Positions 12,744-24,382 of a stretch of 64,000 nucleotides of DNA are shown here, one piece after another (position 1 is the first letter of the stretch; each line of letters starts with the position of its first letter). The notes beneath the pieces were generated by a model that made no database searches, was not told the origin of the DNA, and saw only the letters and a list, made by a program, of their open reading frames with translations. Origin of the DNA: Nyssa sinensis (lineage: Eukaryota > Streptophyta > Magnoliopsida > Cornales > Nyssaceae); the NCBI GenBank assembly GCA_008638375.1, contig CM018050.1, positions 27,591,720 through 27,655,719 on the forward strand, in the 5' to 3' direction. A program made the position numbers and the translations under genes.

Positions 12744-14414
12744 GTCTCCTCCTTCAAAAAGAACTCGACCTCGAGTTACAATCAGGATAGATAAAGTCTT
12801 TTGCATGGTACTCATAGATGTCAACAACATTGAAAGACCGTGAAATTTTTATAGTTTCTGAAAAATCAACAACATAAGCATTATCATTGACCTTGTGCAC
12901 AATTTTGTATGGACCATATTTCTTTGGCTTTAATTTTCTATAGTTGCCAACTGGAAATCTCTCTCTTCGTAAGAAGACCAGAATAAAATCTCTTTCCTTA
13001 AACACATTGACATGTTGATACTTGTCTACAGCTCTCTTGTTTTTGGCATTAGTTTGTTCTAATTTTTGCTTCACCTCAGCATGTATTGCTTAGGCCTGTT
13101 CTGTCATGTTCTCTATTACAACACCTACACCATGGCCCTTAGGCAGTTGACCTAAGTTTACAATATGCTTTGGATGAATGATGTAGAAAATTGCAAAAGG
13201 TGTTCTTCTTGTAGCACCATGAGCAACACTGTTATATGCAAACTCAGCTTGTGGCGAGGCATAACCCCATTATTTAGGCTTGTCTTCGCAAATATTACGA
13301 ACTAGGTTGCCCAATGTTTTATTTGTCACATTTGTTTGCCCATTTGTTTGTGGTGAGCTGTAATATTGTGTTTCAAGAAAGTGTCAAACATTTTCCATAA
13401 AGTAATCCAAAAGTGACTAGGGAACTTCATGTCACGATCTGAAGTGATAGACTGTGGAACTCCATGGAGTCTTACAATCTCTTCAAAGAATAGTCGTGCA
13501 ATATATGAGGCATCTGATGCCTTTCGACATTGAATGAAGTGCGTCATCTTAGAAAACCTATCAATAACTACAAAAATAGAATCTACCCCTCGACGTGTTC
13601 AATTCTCCTTCCACATTTTCATTTCGCATTATTCATAAACCACTTATACAAGCCATCTTTAGTCTTGAAAGCAGTTTTTCATTCATCACCCAGCCTAATC
13701 CGAAGCTGATGGTAGCCACCACGGAGAACAATATTGGAAAATATCTATGAACCCTCAAATATATCAAGTAAGTCATCTAAGTGTGGAATAGAAAATCTGT
13801 ATTTTATGGTGATCTTGTTAATGGCTCTGCAATCTATGCATATGTGCCAACTACCATCCTTTTTTGGCACCAATAGGGTTGGATTGCACAAGGACTCATA
13901 CTTTCTTGAATGAACCTCTTTTCCTACAAGTCCTCTACCTTCTTTCTCACAATCTCATTCTCTTTTGGACTCATTCTGTAATGGGCCAGATTTGGAAGGC
14001 TTGCACCAAGTACTAGATCAATGTGGTGCTGAATATCTCTTATAAGAGGAAAGCAATTAAGTATATCCTCAGAAACTAATTCGGTGAATTCTTTTAACAA
14101 TGGCTATAGTTTTTCTGGCACAACCATTGTTGAATCTACCTTTGGATCCTTTATCACCAAAGCTTTAACCACTAAAACATAAACCTTTTGCACAGATATC
14201 GTGTCGATTGGAGGGTCTCTAAGGGCATTAATATTGAGCTGCATAAGCATTTGTTGCATAGCACCAAGCTGATCATTGATCTGTGCTAACTGTTGCTTAT
14301 GGTCGCCAATTGTTGCCCATAAATCCTCCATCCCACGACAAATATAAATGGGATTTAGGTTCTCGACTCCGTCGTTTTTCATTGAGCCAGACAAATTCTC
14401 GCTCTGATACCAAC
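12744..14414 (-). pseudogene. Internal region 3: doubly deleted unit
   Basis: On the minus strand the gag N-terminus (14394 to about 14205, with WATIGDHKQQLAQINDQ) is fused directly to the linker just before RT (VVKALVIKDPK). About 1.55 kb of gag and protease is lost compared with units 1 and 2. RT fragments (about 14090-13690) and the same RT-to-integrase junction (about 13680-13620) follow, then integrase core (13547-13326) and the best-preserved integrase C-terminus of the array (13074-12754, with [20 protein letters not shown]). An adjoining frame (12757-12443) runs into LTR3. The gag-protease deletion is unique to this unit and therefore later than the shared pol deletion. Confidence 0.88.
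14401..14412 (-). other. Primer-binding site of unit 3
   Basis: TGGTATCAGAGC on the minus strand, two bases from LTR4, with the gag ATG about 10 bp beyond it. Confidence 0.92.
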
Positions 14415-15036
14415 TAACGCGGTGCGGGACGTGAGGGAGAATTAAACACGTTGAATTCCTTATAGAACAAGTAACATAGGGGACTCCTTACCCAAAAAGA
14501 ATAAATATCAAATTTTTAAACAGAAATATATTATTGATAATCTCCATTATAAAGCCTGAATTACATTATATATATAGGCTAAGACTACAACAAATCTGAA
14601 TGAGAATATACTAATTCCTTATACTAATCTTATTACAATTAAGAAACTATAATAATTGTGAAAAGGAGAAAAAAAATTCAAAATTAATAAAAATTAGGGC
14701 TTTTTAGAAAACTAGAAACCTTATCATAATAAGAAACTGTAGCCGCAAGTAGAAGTTAATTTGGAATTTCCTAAACAAAGTAATTGCAAAAATAAAAATT
14801 ATTATAAATGGTAAAAAAGTGAAATTGAAGGCCTAAACGAAGTCATTTGGCCCTGTGGCAGCTTCGGTCATGGCATAGCGATGAGTATTGTCTGTCTCGC
14901 TGTTTTGAGTCAAGATAAGGTCTCCGTTCCCAAAAACATGACTGACCAACTCTGCGTCTACTAGTACTTTTTCTTAAAATGAGACTTGGAACGTTTCCAT
15001 CGTGCTTCAAAAACCTCCGCTACTTGTTTTACATCA
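14415..15036 (-). repeat. LTR4 of the Ty3/gypsy array (outer 5' LTR)
   Basis: About 622 bp, homologous to LTR1-3. Homology stops exactly at ACATCA (15031-15036), and the next five bases CTTTT (15037-15041) match the five bases before LTR1. This fixes both the outer boundary and the target duplication. Confidence 0.92.
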
Positions 15037-15041
15037 CTTTT

Positions 15042-15866
15042 GAAATGAAGGGACCTAAGTTAAACTCATATAGTATATAAGGCAACTCTATTAGTTAAGT
15101 AGGCTTGTAAAAATTCACATCCGATCAGGGATGAGTCTAAGTTGATCTATTATACACGTGATCCTATCCAAAAGATTTGTGAATCCCTAATTTGAATTTG
15201 GATCTATTAATTATCAAATATCTTAGTTGATAATCCTACCCAATCTAAATAAATGTAATGAATCGGATCAGACCAGTTTAATAAATTTTTGGCTCATTTA
15301 AGTAAATGAGTTATTGGATTGTAATTGAATATTTTAAAGTGAAAATGAAAATATTACTGAATTATTTTAACAAAAATCAAAATTACTCTTGCAATAGTCA
15401 AACCCTAGTATATCCAAGGGCATAGCATGAGTGGGCTAGGTCGGGTTCTAGTTCACACCAAATTTTAGGAAATATTTTTTATACATATAAAATTTTGGCC
15501 TTTTACAAATTAGTCCACTCTAAAACTTTGCCCGACCTAAATTTTATCTATTATTTCTGTTATTTTTTACCCAAAATTTTAGCTCACATCCAAAAAATTT
15601 GGCCCAATCTAATTTTTACCTATTATTTTTCTCATTTCACAACAAGATTTTGATCCAACTCAAAATCCCGACTAAAATTTTTTCTAAAACATTGCTACCC
15701 CTTTTCTAAATTTTTTCCTAATTCCGCCTTTTAAGTATATGTAATAGATATCTCTCACACATACTGACATAGTCACATAAGGGGAGGTGCATGCTTTGGG
15801 CTAACAAGAAAGGGTAGGATTTAATTTCTTTTTAACTTTTGGACAATATTGCCAGCCATTTTCAAC
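15042..15866. other. Intergenic AT-rich DNA
   Basis: No gene seen. Around 15430-15700 there are loosely repeated phrases (CCAAATTTTAGG, AAAATTTGGCCC, CTCAAAATCCC) that look like a decayed short tandem or LTR segment, but no unit length is clear. Confidence 0.5.
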
Positions 15867-15867
15867 C

Positions 15868-16055
15868 AAATGGGGCTAGCTCGATTAATAAATCTTGACT
15901 TCTTTCAAAGGAAAGTCATGGGTTCTACTCTTACTCCCTTCATTAAAAAAAAGTGTGTAATTTATTTTATTTTTTCCACTTTTGGACTGGACTTGTTATA
16001 GTTGTTAGACTTGTTATAGTTGTTAGGTTTGTTATTGCTGTTGGATTTAGGTTGT
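15868..16055 (+). mobile_element. Candidate tRNA-derived SINE
   Basis: A tRNA-like head: TAGCTCGATTAA (15877-15888) resembles a pol III box A. GGGTTCTACTC (15921-15931), about 33 bp later, resembles a decayed box B of the GGTTCGAATCC type. A short A-run and a T-rich tail with GTTGTTAG/GTTATTGCTGTTG repeats (15998-16050) follow, as in plant Au-like SINEs. No target duplication was found, so the ends are approximate. Confidence 0.4.
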
Positions 16056-16550
16056 TGAGTTTTTCAGAATCTAGAATTGAGAGAGTTTTTAGACTTATAA
16101 TATAATGAGATTAATTGTACATACATCTTACGTTGCGTTGACCAAAAAAAAAGAGAAAAAAAAAAGAAATCATTTCCAAATTTCTGAATTTCAAATAATT
16201 TGATACTATATTATTGAATGTGTATTCGATCGCATGATTGATGTAAACAGTGATGCATAAACACATCATTTTAATTAAACACTGCTTTATATCACTTTTC
16301 CGTGATTCCCCCACAATGGCTTTTCTTGTTTTACTTTTCACCAACCGGAACGAATGGACATCACTGTCATGTTTGAATTAATTCAAAAAGACAACAGAAT
16401 GAGTTAGACAGGAGAAAAGGTAAAGGCTTTTTATAGGAATTGAACTCTGGTGCGTGAAGGCCATTCGGGGTAGAGTGAGAAAGATATCTACAGGGAGAAA
16501 ATTTTGGGTTGGAAGTGGAGAAGGTTACTGGGAGATGGTTAAGTCAGAAA

Positions 16551-16569
16551 GAGAGAGAGAGAGAGAGAG
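16551..16569. repeat. (GA)n microsatellite
   Basis: About nine perfect GA units in a purine-rich block. Confidence 0.95.
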
Positions 16570-16656
16570 CAGGGATGAGATCCAAGAAGTAAAAGTGTAG
16601 AAGAATAACCAGCATATGGACTAGTCTTCTCGGATTCAGGTATTATCTATATATCT

Positions 16657-16675
16657 TGTGTGTGTGTGTGTGTGT
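16657..16675. repeat. (TG)n microsatellite
   Basis: About nine TG units just downstream of a possible splice-donor sequence at 16640. Confidence 0.95.
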
Positions 16676-18173
16676 TTCAAATTAGTCATGAGATTTTGGG
16701 AATTCTCTGTAGTGTTGGGTGGAGTTTCTTTTTTTTTTTTTTTTTTTTAAAATAGAAAATAGAAGAGAAAAGAATCTAACTATTACTTTGGCATAAAATT
16801 AGAATCGTAAAATGAAACAAGTTATTCGACTTCGATTCGTGATCGGTTAAGATAGAGAATTGTTCGAAATCGATTTACAAGATAAACAAGTAATGCTTGA
16901 AATAATTTAAGACTCATTAATTTATTTAACTTAGCTCAATAAGATAATAAGTGATTTAATACTATATAAAAAATCAAGTTACTCGTACTCAGCTTGGTTA
17001 AAGTCTCGTTTGAGATCAGCTTAATAAGTCAATAAGTGATCTAATAACATAAAAAGCTAATTTATTCAAGCTTGACTTGATTAGAAGTTTGTTCAAGATC
17101 GGCTTAAAAAATTAATAAGTCGAGTTTAAACACAATTTGAAATTTCTTTATTTTTATCGAGTTAAGCTTAAACAATTTATTACTTGACTCGACTCGACTC
17201 ATTTACACAAATTACTACTTGTAATAGTTATATAATTTTTGTTTTGAAATTATACATTACTCTAGCAAAAAACAAAAATTCTTTAACTTTAAAGTTACCC
17301 GAAAATAATTTTTGCATGTGTTGCATTTTTTAAATTATAGACCCTACCTGGCTTATGATGCGTAAGTGATCATCTACGATTATTGATACAGCTTTTCCAC
17401 AAGGATAAATAATTAGATGTCAATGATGGAGTAGTTATGTTTTTCTTCTTTTCAGATTTACTACATTTTTTTGTCATTTCTTTGCGACTGTCGCGGATTT
17501 AAAATATTTGGATTACAATGGACTGAGGTCTTTGTATATTCTATCCGTTTGATTACATATTTAAATTATATAAATATTTTTTTCACATATAAATCTAGAT
17601 ATATGTATATAGGTTGTCTATATATTATGTAACTATAATTTTTATATATAAATTTGTATTTACAATAATTTTTGTTCAATAATTTTAAATTTTAAAAAAT
17701 TAATAAAATTTAGTTTTAGATATATAAGAGGAGGTGGGGACAGGGCTGGGGGCCACTGGGATGGAGGGCATAACTCATTTTCTTATCAAGTTGGAATTTC
17801 TTAAGGCGCCGTCCTTTTGTTTGTAGGCTGTTGGATTGGTCCCTTAAATTAATCGATTCGAAGAATCGGATATCGAATTATAAAAAAAAATAAAAATAAT
17901 TTAAAATCTATAACTTACTAGCTAAAAAATTCTAATTATATCAAATTGAAACTCTGAATGAAGTTATTTGCATGGCTTAAAAATTGAAAAGTTAGGAATA
18001 GTCCAAAGTCTAGTTTGTTTGGCCATCTCTGATGACCAGTTTCTACTTGTTCTATATTAGAGATAAACAAATTTAGTCACATCTATACGTACTTGCGTAA
18101 TTAGCACGTTCTTATGCAATGTTTACATGCTTAAATCACTATATATTCACCTTTATATAAATATACGCGCCTC

Positions 18174-18196
18174 TATATATATATATATATATATAT
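18174..18196. repeat. (TA)n microsatellite
   Basis: Perfect TA alternation followed by a T-rich tract. Confidence 0.95.
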
Positions 18197-19379
18197 TATT
18201 TTTATTTTTTTTGAACAGCAAAAGAAAAGAACTTTTATTGAAAACTATATTTGTATGTGTGTCTGTGTTTATATATACTCCATATATTTATTTTGATATG
18301 TATCCACTTAATACCTATTTTATTTTTATAGAATAAAATAACTTTGAAGAAATAGTCTTCAAACCTCTTGCTTTGCTTCTTCATTTTTTATATTATATTA
18401 ATAAAATGTTAAAATGCATGCACACTTGTTCATCTTTATATATGTTCAGTCAATATCTATATTGTTTTTTAAAAATAATTTTAATAGACCTTCTCCTGAA
18501 AAGAAAACTTTAAAAAGTAAAATACGGTTAAGAAATAGTAGCAACCAAATGGTATGTGAGTTTTCCCCACCTCATTTCATCCGTCCAGTCAATGCATCTC
18601 TCCTTCATTTTATCATATTCTTTAAGTGATATTTGAGAATTTATACTTAAACTTTACATCTTAAACGATGTAACAATATATTAGTAGAAAATTATACAAC
18701 GCATGTATCTAATGTATTACTAATTTGGTTTAAAGTTTTAAACATCGGGTGATACATACTTTTAATTCGTTTACAATTAAAATTTGAAGTTCTGAACGTC
18801 GGGTGATACGATACGATCTCACTTCAAATCCACACATATCAAACTTTTAAATCCATCCATGCATTTTATTGAAATGTTAGTTTAGGTTATTATGCATCAT
18901 TTTTTGGGATTGAATCAAGGTAATACGTGTTACTATTTGTGGTCAACTCAGCCTACCTTACACAAACCCATTTCTTCTAAGGCTGACAATATTTCCTAAA
19001 ATCATTCAAGATTGGGAATAAAAGTTATTAGCCGATCGATGAAAGTACAATTTGTTTTAGTGAGTGTTTGGATTTACTTCTCATATGCATAAACGTTTAA
19101 TGAAAAAGAAACTCAATTGATTTTTTGCAAGCGCTTTTTGTAGGTTTTGTGTTCCTCTCCCCAGAACATATAAAACTGATTTTAGGAACAAATAATTTAG
19201 AATTAGGAAGGTAAGAGTCATTGGAGTTTTCCATGCGACCTCCACTGTCGGTTTTTCCGATGAAAGTCTATGGATAACAGAATTAGGACGATGTTCTCAG
19301 CCGCTTCATCGCTTGGTGGAGTGAGGTGTTTGTCTTCTTCTTATGATAGCTCTCGGACGACAATGAAGTCTAGGAATGA

Positions 19380-22300
19380 CTGGGTTGAGGTTTCTAAGAA
19401 AAGTCTTCAAGGGTTGGTTATCCATCGTTGGTAACAATTTTTGTTGATAATATCCCTAATTGTTTGGATATTGCTTGGTTGAATTAGATTTCAATAGGTT
19501 TGGTGTGCTTCTAAATGTCTTTATTCCCAAAAAGAGGGGTTCCAAGGCAAATCACATATTTTGATTTGTTAGGTTTAAAATACAAGAAGAGGCTGATAGT
19601 GTTGTGCAGCAAATGAACGGGCTTATGATTCACGATTATAAGTTACTTGTCAAGGTGGCCACTTTTGGAAAAGATTTCAGTGATAAAACCTTTAATGCTA
19701 ATAGGAGGAATAGGGTTAAGAGTGGTGGGTTTCAATCAATTCTATGCTGAGGAGAGGTTAAAAAAGATGTCATTGTTAGTAAAGGAAAATATTTTGTGTC
19801 AGAGATTAGGCCATCATACGTCAATGTAGTTAAAGGTCACGTTTCTTATAAGTCTAAGAAGCTTACGATTGAGGTTGAGGAATTGGGGAATGCACGGCTT
19901 TATAGGAGCTTTGTTGCTAAAGTTGAGCCTTTGTGTTCTGTGGAGGTTATAGAGGAGCATTTCATAAGTGAAGGTATATTCTGTTAAGCCTCGAGCCCCA
20001 AAGACCCAAGGGTGACCTTCTAAATTAAGGTCAAGTTAAATAAATAATTTCCTGTGCATTCCAACTATTCTGTGATTAGCATATTCTCACTTGAGTTTTC
20101 CATAACATGTATATAATCATTCATATTTCATCCATACAACCCAAATGTTTACATACATCATCTCAAAAGTGTATTCATCTTGAGATTATTATTTCTAAGT
20201 CAAAAGAATACGAGTTGTATTAAGGCTCCTAACTCTTTACATCAATATAAAGAGACCATAAGACCCTTTTACATTCTCAAAAAAAAAAAAAAAAAAGATA
20301 AAAAGAAAGTTGTGAATTCAATTACATCCAAAATAAACAAAATAGTCAAAAAGAAGGTGTCCTTCCAATCCATGTCATCAAGGCGCCAACTCCTTGTCGT
20401 TACCTGCATCTAGTAGGGGTCAAAACAACAACCCTAGTAGAGATTCTAAAATAAGGAAAGTTAAGGCGGTGCAAAGTATAGGCATGTGAAATGTGAAGTG
20501 TCAACACAAGTGTTTAACCGATATATATATATATATATATCAATAGGTTATTAATTATATTTCCCAACAATGCAAACCGTCAACCCAAGCACAAGGAGAA
20601 CATAACAATATGTAAATGAAAGGATCATTATATAATCACACTTAAATGCATGCAAAACAAATTACCATTCAAGTTTCACGTCATTCCTTTCACTTAAATA
20701 TAATCACTTCATTAAATCACCTAATGGCCTTCGAAAAATCCTAGTATTTCACGAGCTACTAACCCGTTGGCTATGTATTTCCACCAGCGTGGGGCTACGA
20801 TTCGCAATCAAAGGAGACACAATCCCTATCACAAAAATTCAAGGTCTCCAATGCAGCCTCACAATGTGCCACTCTTTCTTGTCCTTCAACTTATTCTAAG
20901 GATTAATTATCCACATTCCCGTCTTCCATTTTTATTTTCATATTTTGTCTTTTATCAATGTTTTCCACTTCATTTACAAACATGCCCAAGGTTCACATCA
21001 TTTCATTATTTATCACAAAACACAATATTGACGACACAACTTCATAACTTTCAACAATCCAATCATTTATCTCAAGTATGGAAAATAAAAAATAAATACA
21101 TACATGGCATTCAACAATTTCTTCATTTATTACAAGGATATATCAATACTAGTGAAATCAAAATATTTAATATTTTATTATAATCCATGGCATGAGCAAT
21201 ATAATAAAATATAACATTGTAGAGAAAACATAAGGATAAGTAAAATGCATTATGCTTCACATGAAAAACACCCAATCTTCAACCTAGGTTAGAATTCCCT
21301 ACCTCTAAACAAATGTGAATTTGTGTGTAGAAAGAGATTTTAAGATCATGACTTCAATCTTTGCCCGCAAACCCTAAGAAAGATTTTACACTATTTATTT
21401 CACTTAATCAAGCTAGATCCATGAGAACATTAAAGAAATTTGAAAAGTAAAAGAAAGTCCTAAAACTTACCCCTTTTTTGGATACATTCTTGAAAATCCA
21501 AGATTCCGCTCGGTGTGATTCTTCTTGATGAATCCTTGTGATATGATGTATTTACATGGCTTAGAGATTCATGAATTCTCAAAAAATAATCTAACCTTAA
21601 CTTGAATCTTGTCTAGAGAGAATTTGGAAGAGAAGGGAAAGTGAAATTTGGTTCGAACGTGTGTCAAATGAGTATCAAATGAAGGTCACACCAGACTCTT
21701 CGGTGCTCATTCGAACAAACAAGCCCCTTCGTTCAAATGAAGCCCAGAAACCTTACGTCTTTTCCTGATTCTTACAATTCAAGTTTATCTTTTCAATTTA
21801 TTCCACATGTATTATCATACTCCATATTACGTTGTTTAAATTCTTTCCATCTCATTATTATATTCACGAGGTTTATTATCATGCAAAACTAACATTATCT
21901 AATATTTATTCCTTTATTTATTTTTCAGTTTTACGAAATGTTACATATTTTGTAGCAATAGTTGATGCCTTAGGGAAGATTGTGTGATTATTAGCATCGA
22001 TAATGTTGTATCTATGAAGTCTGTGTTTACTAGTGGTGCAAATTGGTTAAAAAGCTGGTTTATTGAAGTTCACAAATAAAGGCACAATCTGGTTTTTGAT
22101 AATACTCATTCTATTTGAACTTTGTGCAATATTGTTCTTTTGTATTTATGGAATATGGAGAATTTTATGAAGATTGGTAGATTATGGCGTGAAGGTATAA
22201 AGATTGATGAAGCCATTACAAAAGGTACTTCCTTTGTGGTTAGGAAAGTAAAGGTCTCTACTAAGCAAGTTGAACTCATTGATCAAGTCATTTTTCTAAA

Positions 22301-22556
22301 AGTAAAAGGGTTGCCATTTCCTGTTAAAATTATGGAAGACTAAGTGATAGTAAATGATGTTGTTAAGAAGTGTGAATGTAGATGTTCAGATGTGAAAAAA
22401 ATGTTGGGTCGTGAAAATGTGAAGTCTTTAGGTATGGAGGAAAAATCTCAGAAGAAGGTTAATAGTGTGGAAGATGATGTTGACATAGATAGTAATGATG
22501 ATGTGGAGAAGAACCCTTCGCCAAGTAGGAAATGTACTATCAATACTATGCATTAG
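19380..22556 (+). pseudogene. LINE ORF1 (RNA-binding protein), interrupted
   Basis: In shifting frames the first block shows an RRM-like segment: FVDNIPNCLDIAWL near 19430-19485, a PKKRGSK segment near 19530, and EEADSVVQQMNGLMI near 19585-19630. It continues to FVAKVEPLCSVEVIEEHF just before the solo LTR. After the insertion the text resumes with REDCVIISIDNV, ANWLKSWF, LYLWNMENFMKIGRLW and VKGLPFPVKI (22122-22343). This matches the DUF4283-like domain usual in plant L1 ORF1. An acidic tail (22344-22556) follows. ORF1 packages the LINE RNA. Stops, frameshifts and the inserted LTR make it non-functional. Confidence 0.8.
19982..21945 (-). mobile_element. Solo LTR (about 1.96 kb) of a Tekay/Del-like Ty3/gypsy family
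   Basis: Plus-strand ends are TGTTAAGCC and GTTACA, flanked by TATTC (19977-19981) and TATTT (21946-21950), a 5-bp target duplication with one mismatch. The whole segment is homologous to the 2.1-kb LTR at 39177-41286: both have CTGTAAATTAAGG-like starts, AAATAAATAATTTC, CATGCCCAAGG, a TTCGAAC-rich block and the same end. No internal domain is present, so this is a solo LTR left by LTR-LTR recombination. By analogy with 39177-41286 the LTR is in minus orientation. Confidence 0.88.
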
Positions 22557-23309
22557 GGGGATTCATTAAACAAATTTTCAGCAGTGGGGGGGATCAAAAA
22601 GTCTATTAAGTAGCCAGAAATACATTGTGGGAATGGATCAATTGAGGCATTAAATGATAAGGAGGATTAAGGCTTGAACTCTGGTGGTTGGGAAACCATA
22701 GCGATGACCTTTGCCCTATGATTAATAATGGGCTAGTACTAAATGCTAATTGTGAGCTTTTAGGGGCCAATGAGTATAAATAGATTGATAGAGGAAATAA
22801 TGGGGGATTAATTTTGGGTTCTAATAGGCGCCCAATTTTGTTGGACTAGAAAGTGGTGGTAAAATAAAGATTATGTAAAGCCTTGTTCAATTAACATATT
22901 GTAAGAAGGATGAGGTGGGTTTCTTACTTGGTAGATCTCATAGCCATAGATAGATGAAATGTAAGTCTCTAGAGGAGATTTTATGTGATCAACTTCGAGA
23001 TAAAGGTTGGTGGAAGAAATCACACAGAATGATGAAAAGGGGGGTGTTGTTTAGAGTGATAATAGTTGTGGCTTCCCTCTAAATCTCTTTAGAGGCCATA
23101 CGAAATAGGAACAAGTTAATCTCAAGAAAAACATAGTAGATTTGGAAAGTGGGTAAAGCTTTAGGGCTTGAATATCAGGGGAGTGAAGAAGTTCTAAGAA
23201 AAATAGGAGAACATAAAGTTCGGGATGAGCTGAATGTCCAAAAAGGGGTCGGCGATATAGAGCTGAGTTTGTTGGCTAGTCGAATTGAAGGTATTCAGTC
23301 AATTTTAAA
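22557..23309 (+). other. LINE ORF1-ORF2 spacer
   Basis: Non-coding or decayed sequence between the ORF1 tail and the ORF2 start codon at 23310. It is riddled with stops in all frames and contains nothing recognisable beyond continuity with the LINE. Confidence 0.6.
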
Positions 23310-24020
23310 ATGAAGATTCTTACATAGAATGTCAGGGGTTTAGGGAGGAAGGAAAATAAAAGTAAGGTTGAAAATTTATTGAAAGACAATGGAGTTGATT
23401 TTTCTCTACCCCAATAAACTAAAATATGAAATTTGTTTAGGCGATTTGTGCAATTATTATGGTCAGATCTTGATTTTGAGTATATGGAAGTTGAAGCTAA
23501 CAGGGCTACTGGAGGCTTATTATGCATTTGGAGACAGGGCTTATTTTCAGTTACAAATGTCGTGGGTAATATGAGCTTTCAATTGATTTTAGGTAAATTG
23601 AAATCTAATTTTTTGTGCTCTTTTGTTAATGTGTATTCTCCAAATGATCCTAGGGAAAGATGAAGTTTGTAGAAGGTTTTATGTAACATAAAGGAGTTCT
23701 TTTTAGATTCATAGTGTATCGGAGGTGATTTTAATGAGGTAAAATGTCTAGGAGAAAGATAGGGTTGTGTTTGGAGGGATGGAGGAATGAAATATTTTAA
23801 TATGTGTATTAATGATTTGGAAGTTATGGATATTCCTATGTATGATAAGAGGTATATTTGGTCAAATTCGTGGCAATGTGAATGTTGGAGTAGAATTGAT
23901 AGGTTTCTACTTCATAATGAATGGTTGGTAAAATTTGATTTTAAGAAATGGGGTTTGTAGAGAGTTATTTCTGATCATTGCCCTATAATTTTAAAGGAAG
24001 ATGAAAGGGGTTGGGGCCCT

Positions 24021-24301
24021 TATTAGGAATATAATCACTTAACTAGGATCGGTGAGATATAAAAGCAAATAAGAAAATGAATCTAAACTCACACGCACAC
24101 ACAAGAACACAAAGATTTACATGGTTTACCCCAGAATAGAGCTACGTCTACGGCTGTTGCAATTTCACTATGATTTGAAAGAGTTACAAGTTTTAATGAG
24201 ATATGACTCCTCAACTATAAATATATAGAATTAGAGCAACAGTTGGATTTGTGGAGTAGGGGCTAGTGTACAGTACTTATCAGGATCCACACTACCCAAC
24301 A
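24021..24301 (-). repeat. 3' LTR of the copia element
   Basis: 281 bp, homologous to 28249-28562 with an internal indel. It ends at CCAACA in plus sense, directly followed by the purine tract complement TCTCCCACTTG. Confidence 0.92.
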
Positions 24302-24382
24302 TCTCCCACTTGAAACCTGATATAAACAAGTTCAATATCCTATCATCACATAGAAGAACACCGCAACAACTGTCTTCTTTCC

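Larger units (their letters stand above)
4424..15041 (-). mobile_element. Tandem array of three non-autonomous Ty3/gypsy units sharing four LTRs
   Basis: The minus strand carries LTR4 - internal 3 - LTR3 - internal 2 - LTR2 - internal 1 - LTR1. Each inner LTR directly abuts a primer-binding site (TGGTATCAGAGC on the minus strand) on one side and a purine-rich tract on the other, with no host DNA between units. The outer ends are flanked by the same 5-bp direct repeat, CTTTT (4424-4428 and 15037-15041). This means one original insertion that later grew by LTR-LTR unequal recombination, or insertion of a multimer. Internal regions 1 (5048-8270) and 2 (8891-12121) are about 3.2 kb; internal 3 (12744-14414) is 1.67 kb. 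All three have the same deletion from inside reverse transcriptase to inside integrase, plus stops and frameshifts, so none is autonomous. Domain order and integrase sequence place it in Ty3/gypsy; the clade was not resolved. Confidence 0.92.
16056..19199. other. Intergenic region with microsatellites; possible orphan 5' UTR
   Basis: No supported coding region. A short minus frame (16111-16344) and two AT-rich plus frames (18127-18336, 18414-18629) lack recognisable features. The GA-rich stretch at 16390-16640 ends ATTCAG|GTATTATC, a plausible 5' UTR plus splice donor, but no downstream exon was found. The segment 16850-17210 contains diverged repeats of CTCGACTTG/GTTTGAGATCAGC phrases typical of old repeats. 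Two similar phrases, CATCGGGTGATAC and CGTCGGGTGATAC, occur at about 18743 and 18797. Confidence 0.5.

Noticed and set aside
12443..12757. 104-codon minus frame after the integrase C-terminus of unit 3
   Set aside because: Its first few codons finish the integrase tail, but the rest is translation of LTR3, not a separate gene.
16111..16344. 77-codon minus frame
   Set aside because: Includes a Phe-rich run from an A-tract on the plus strand; no promoter or family support.
20767..21183. 138-codon open frame (+), similar at protein level to a frame at 40044-40283
   Set aside because: Both lie in homologous LTRs (19982-21945 and 39177-41286). The similarity is explained by DNA homology; the composition is low-complexity and there are no recognisable motifs.
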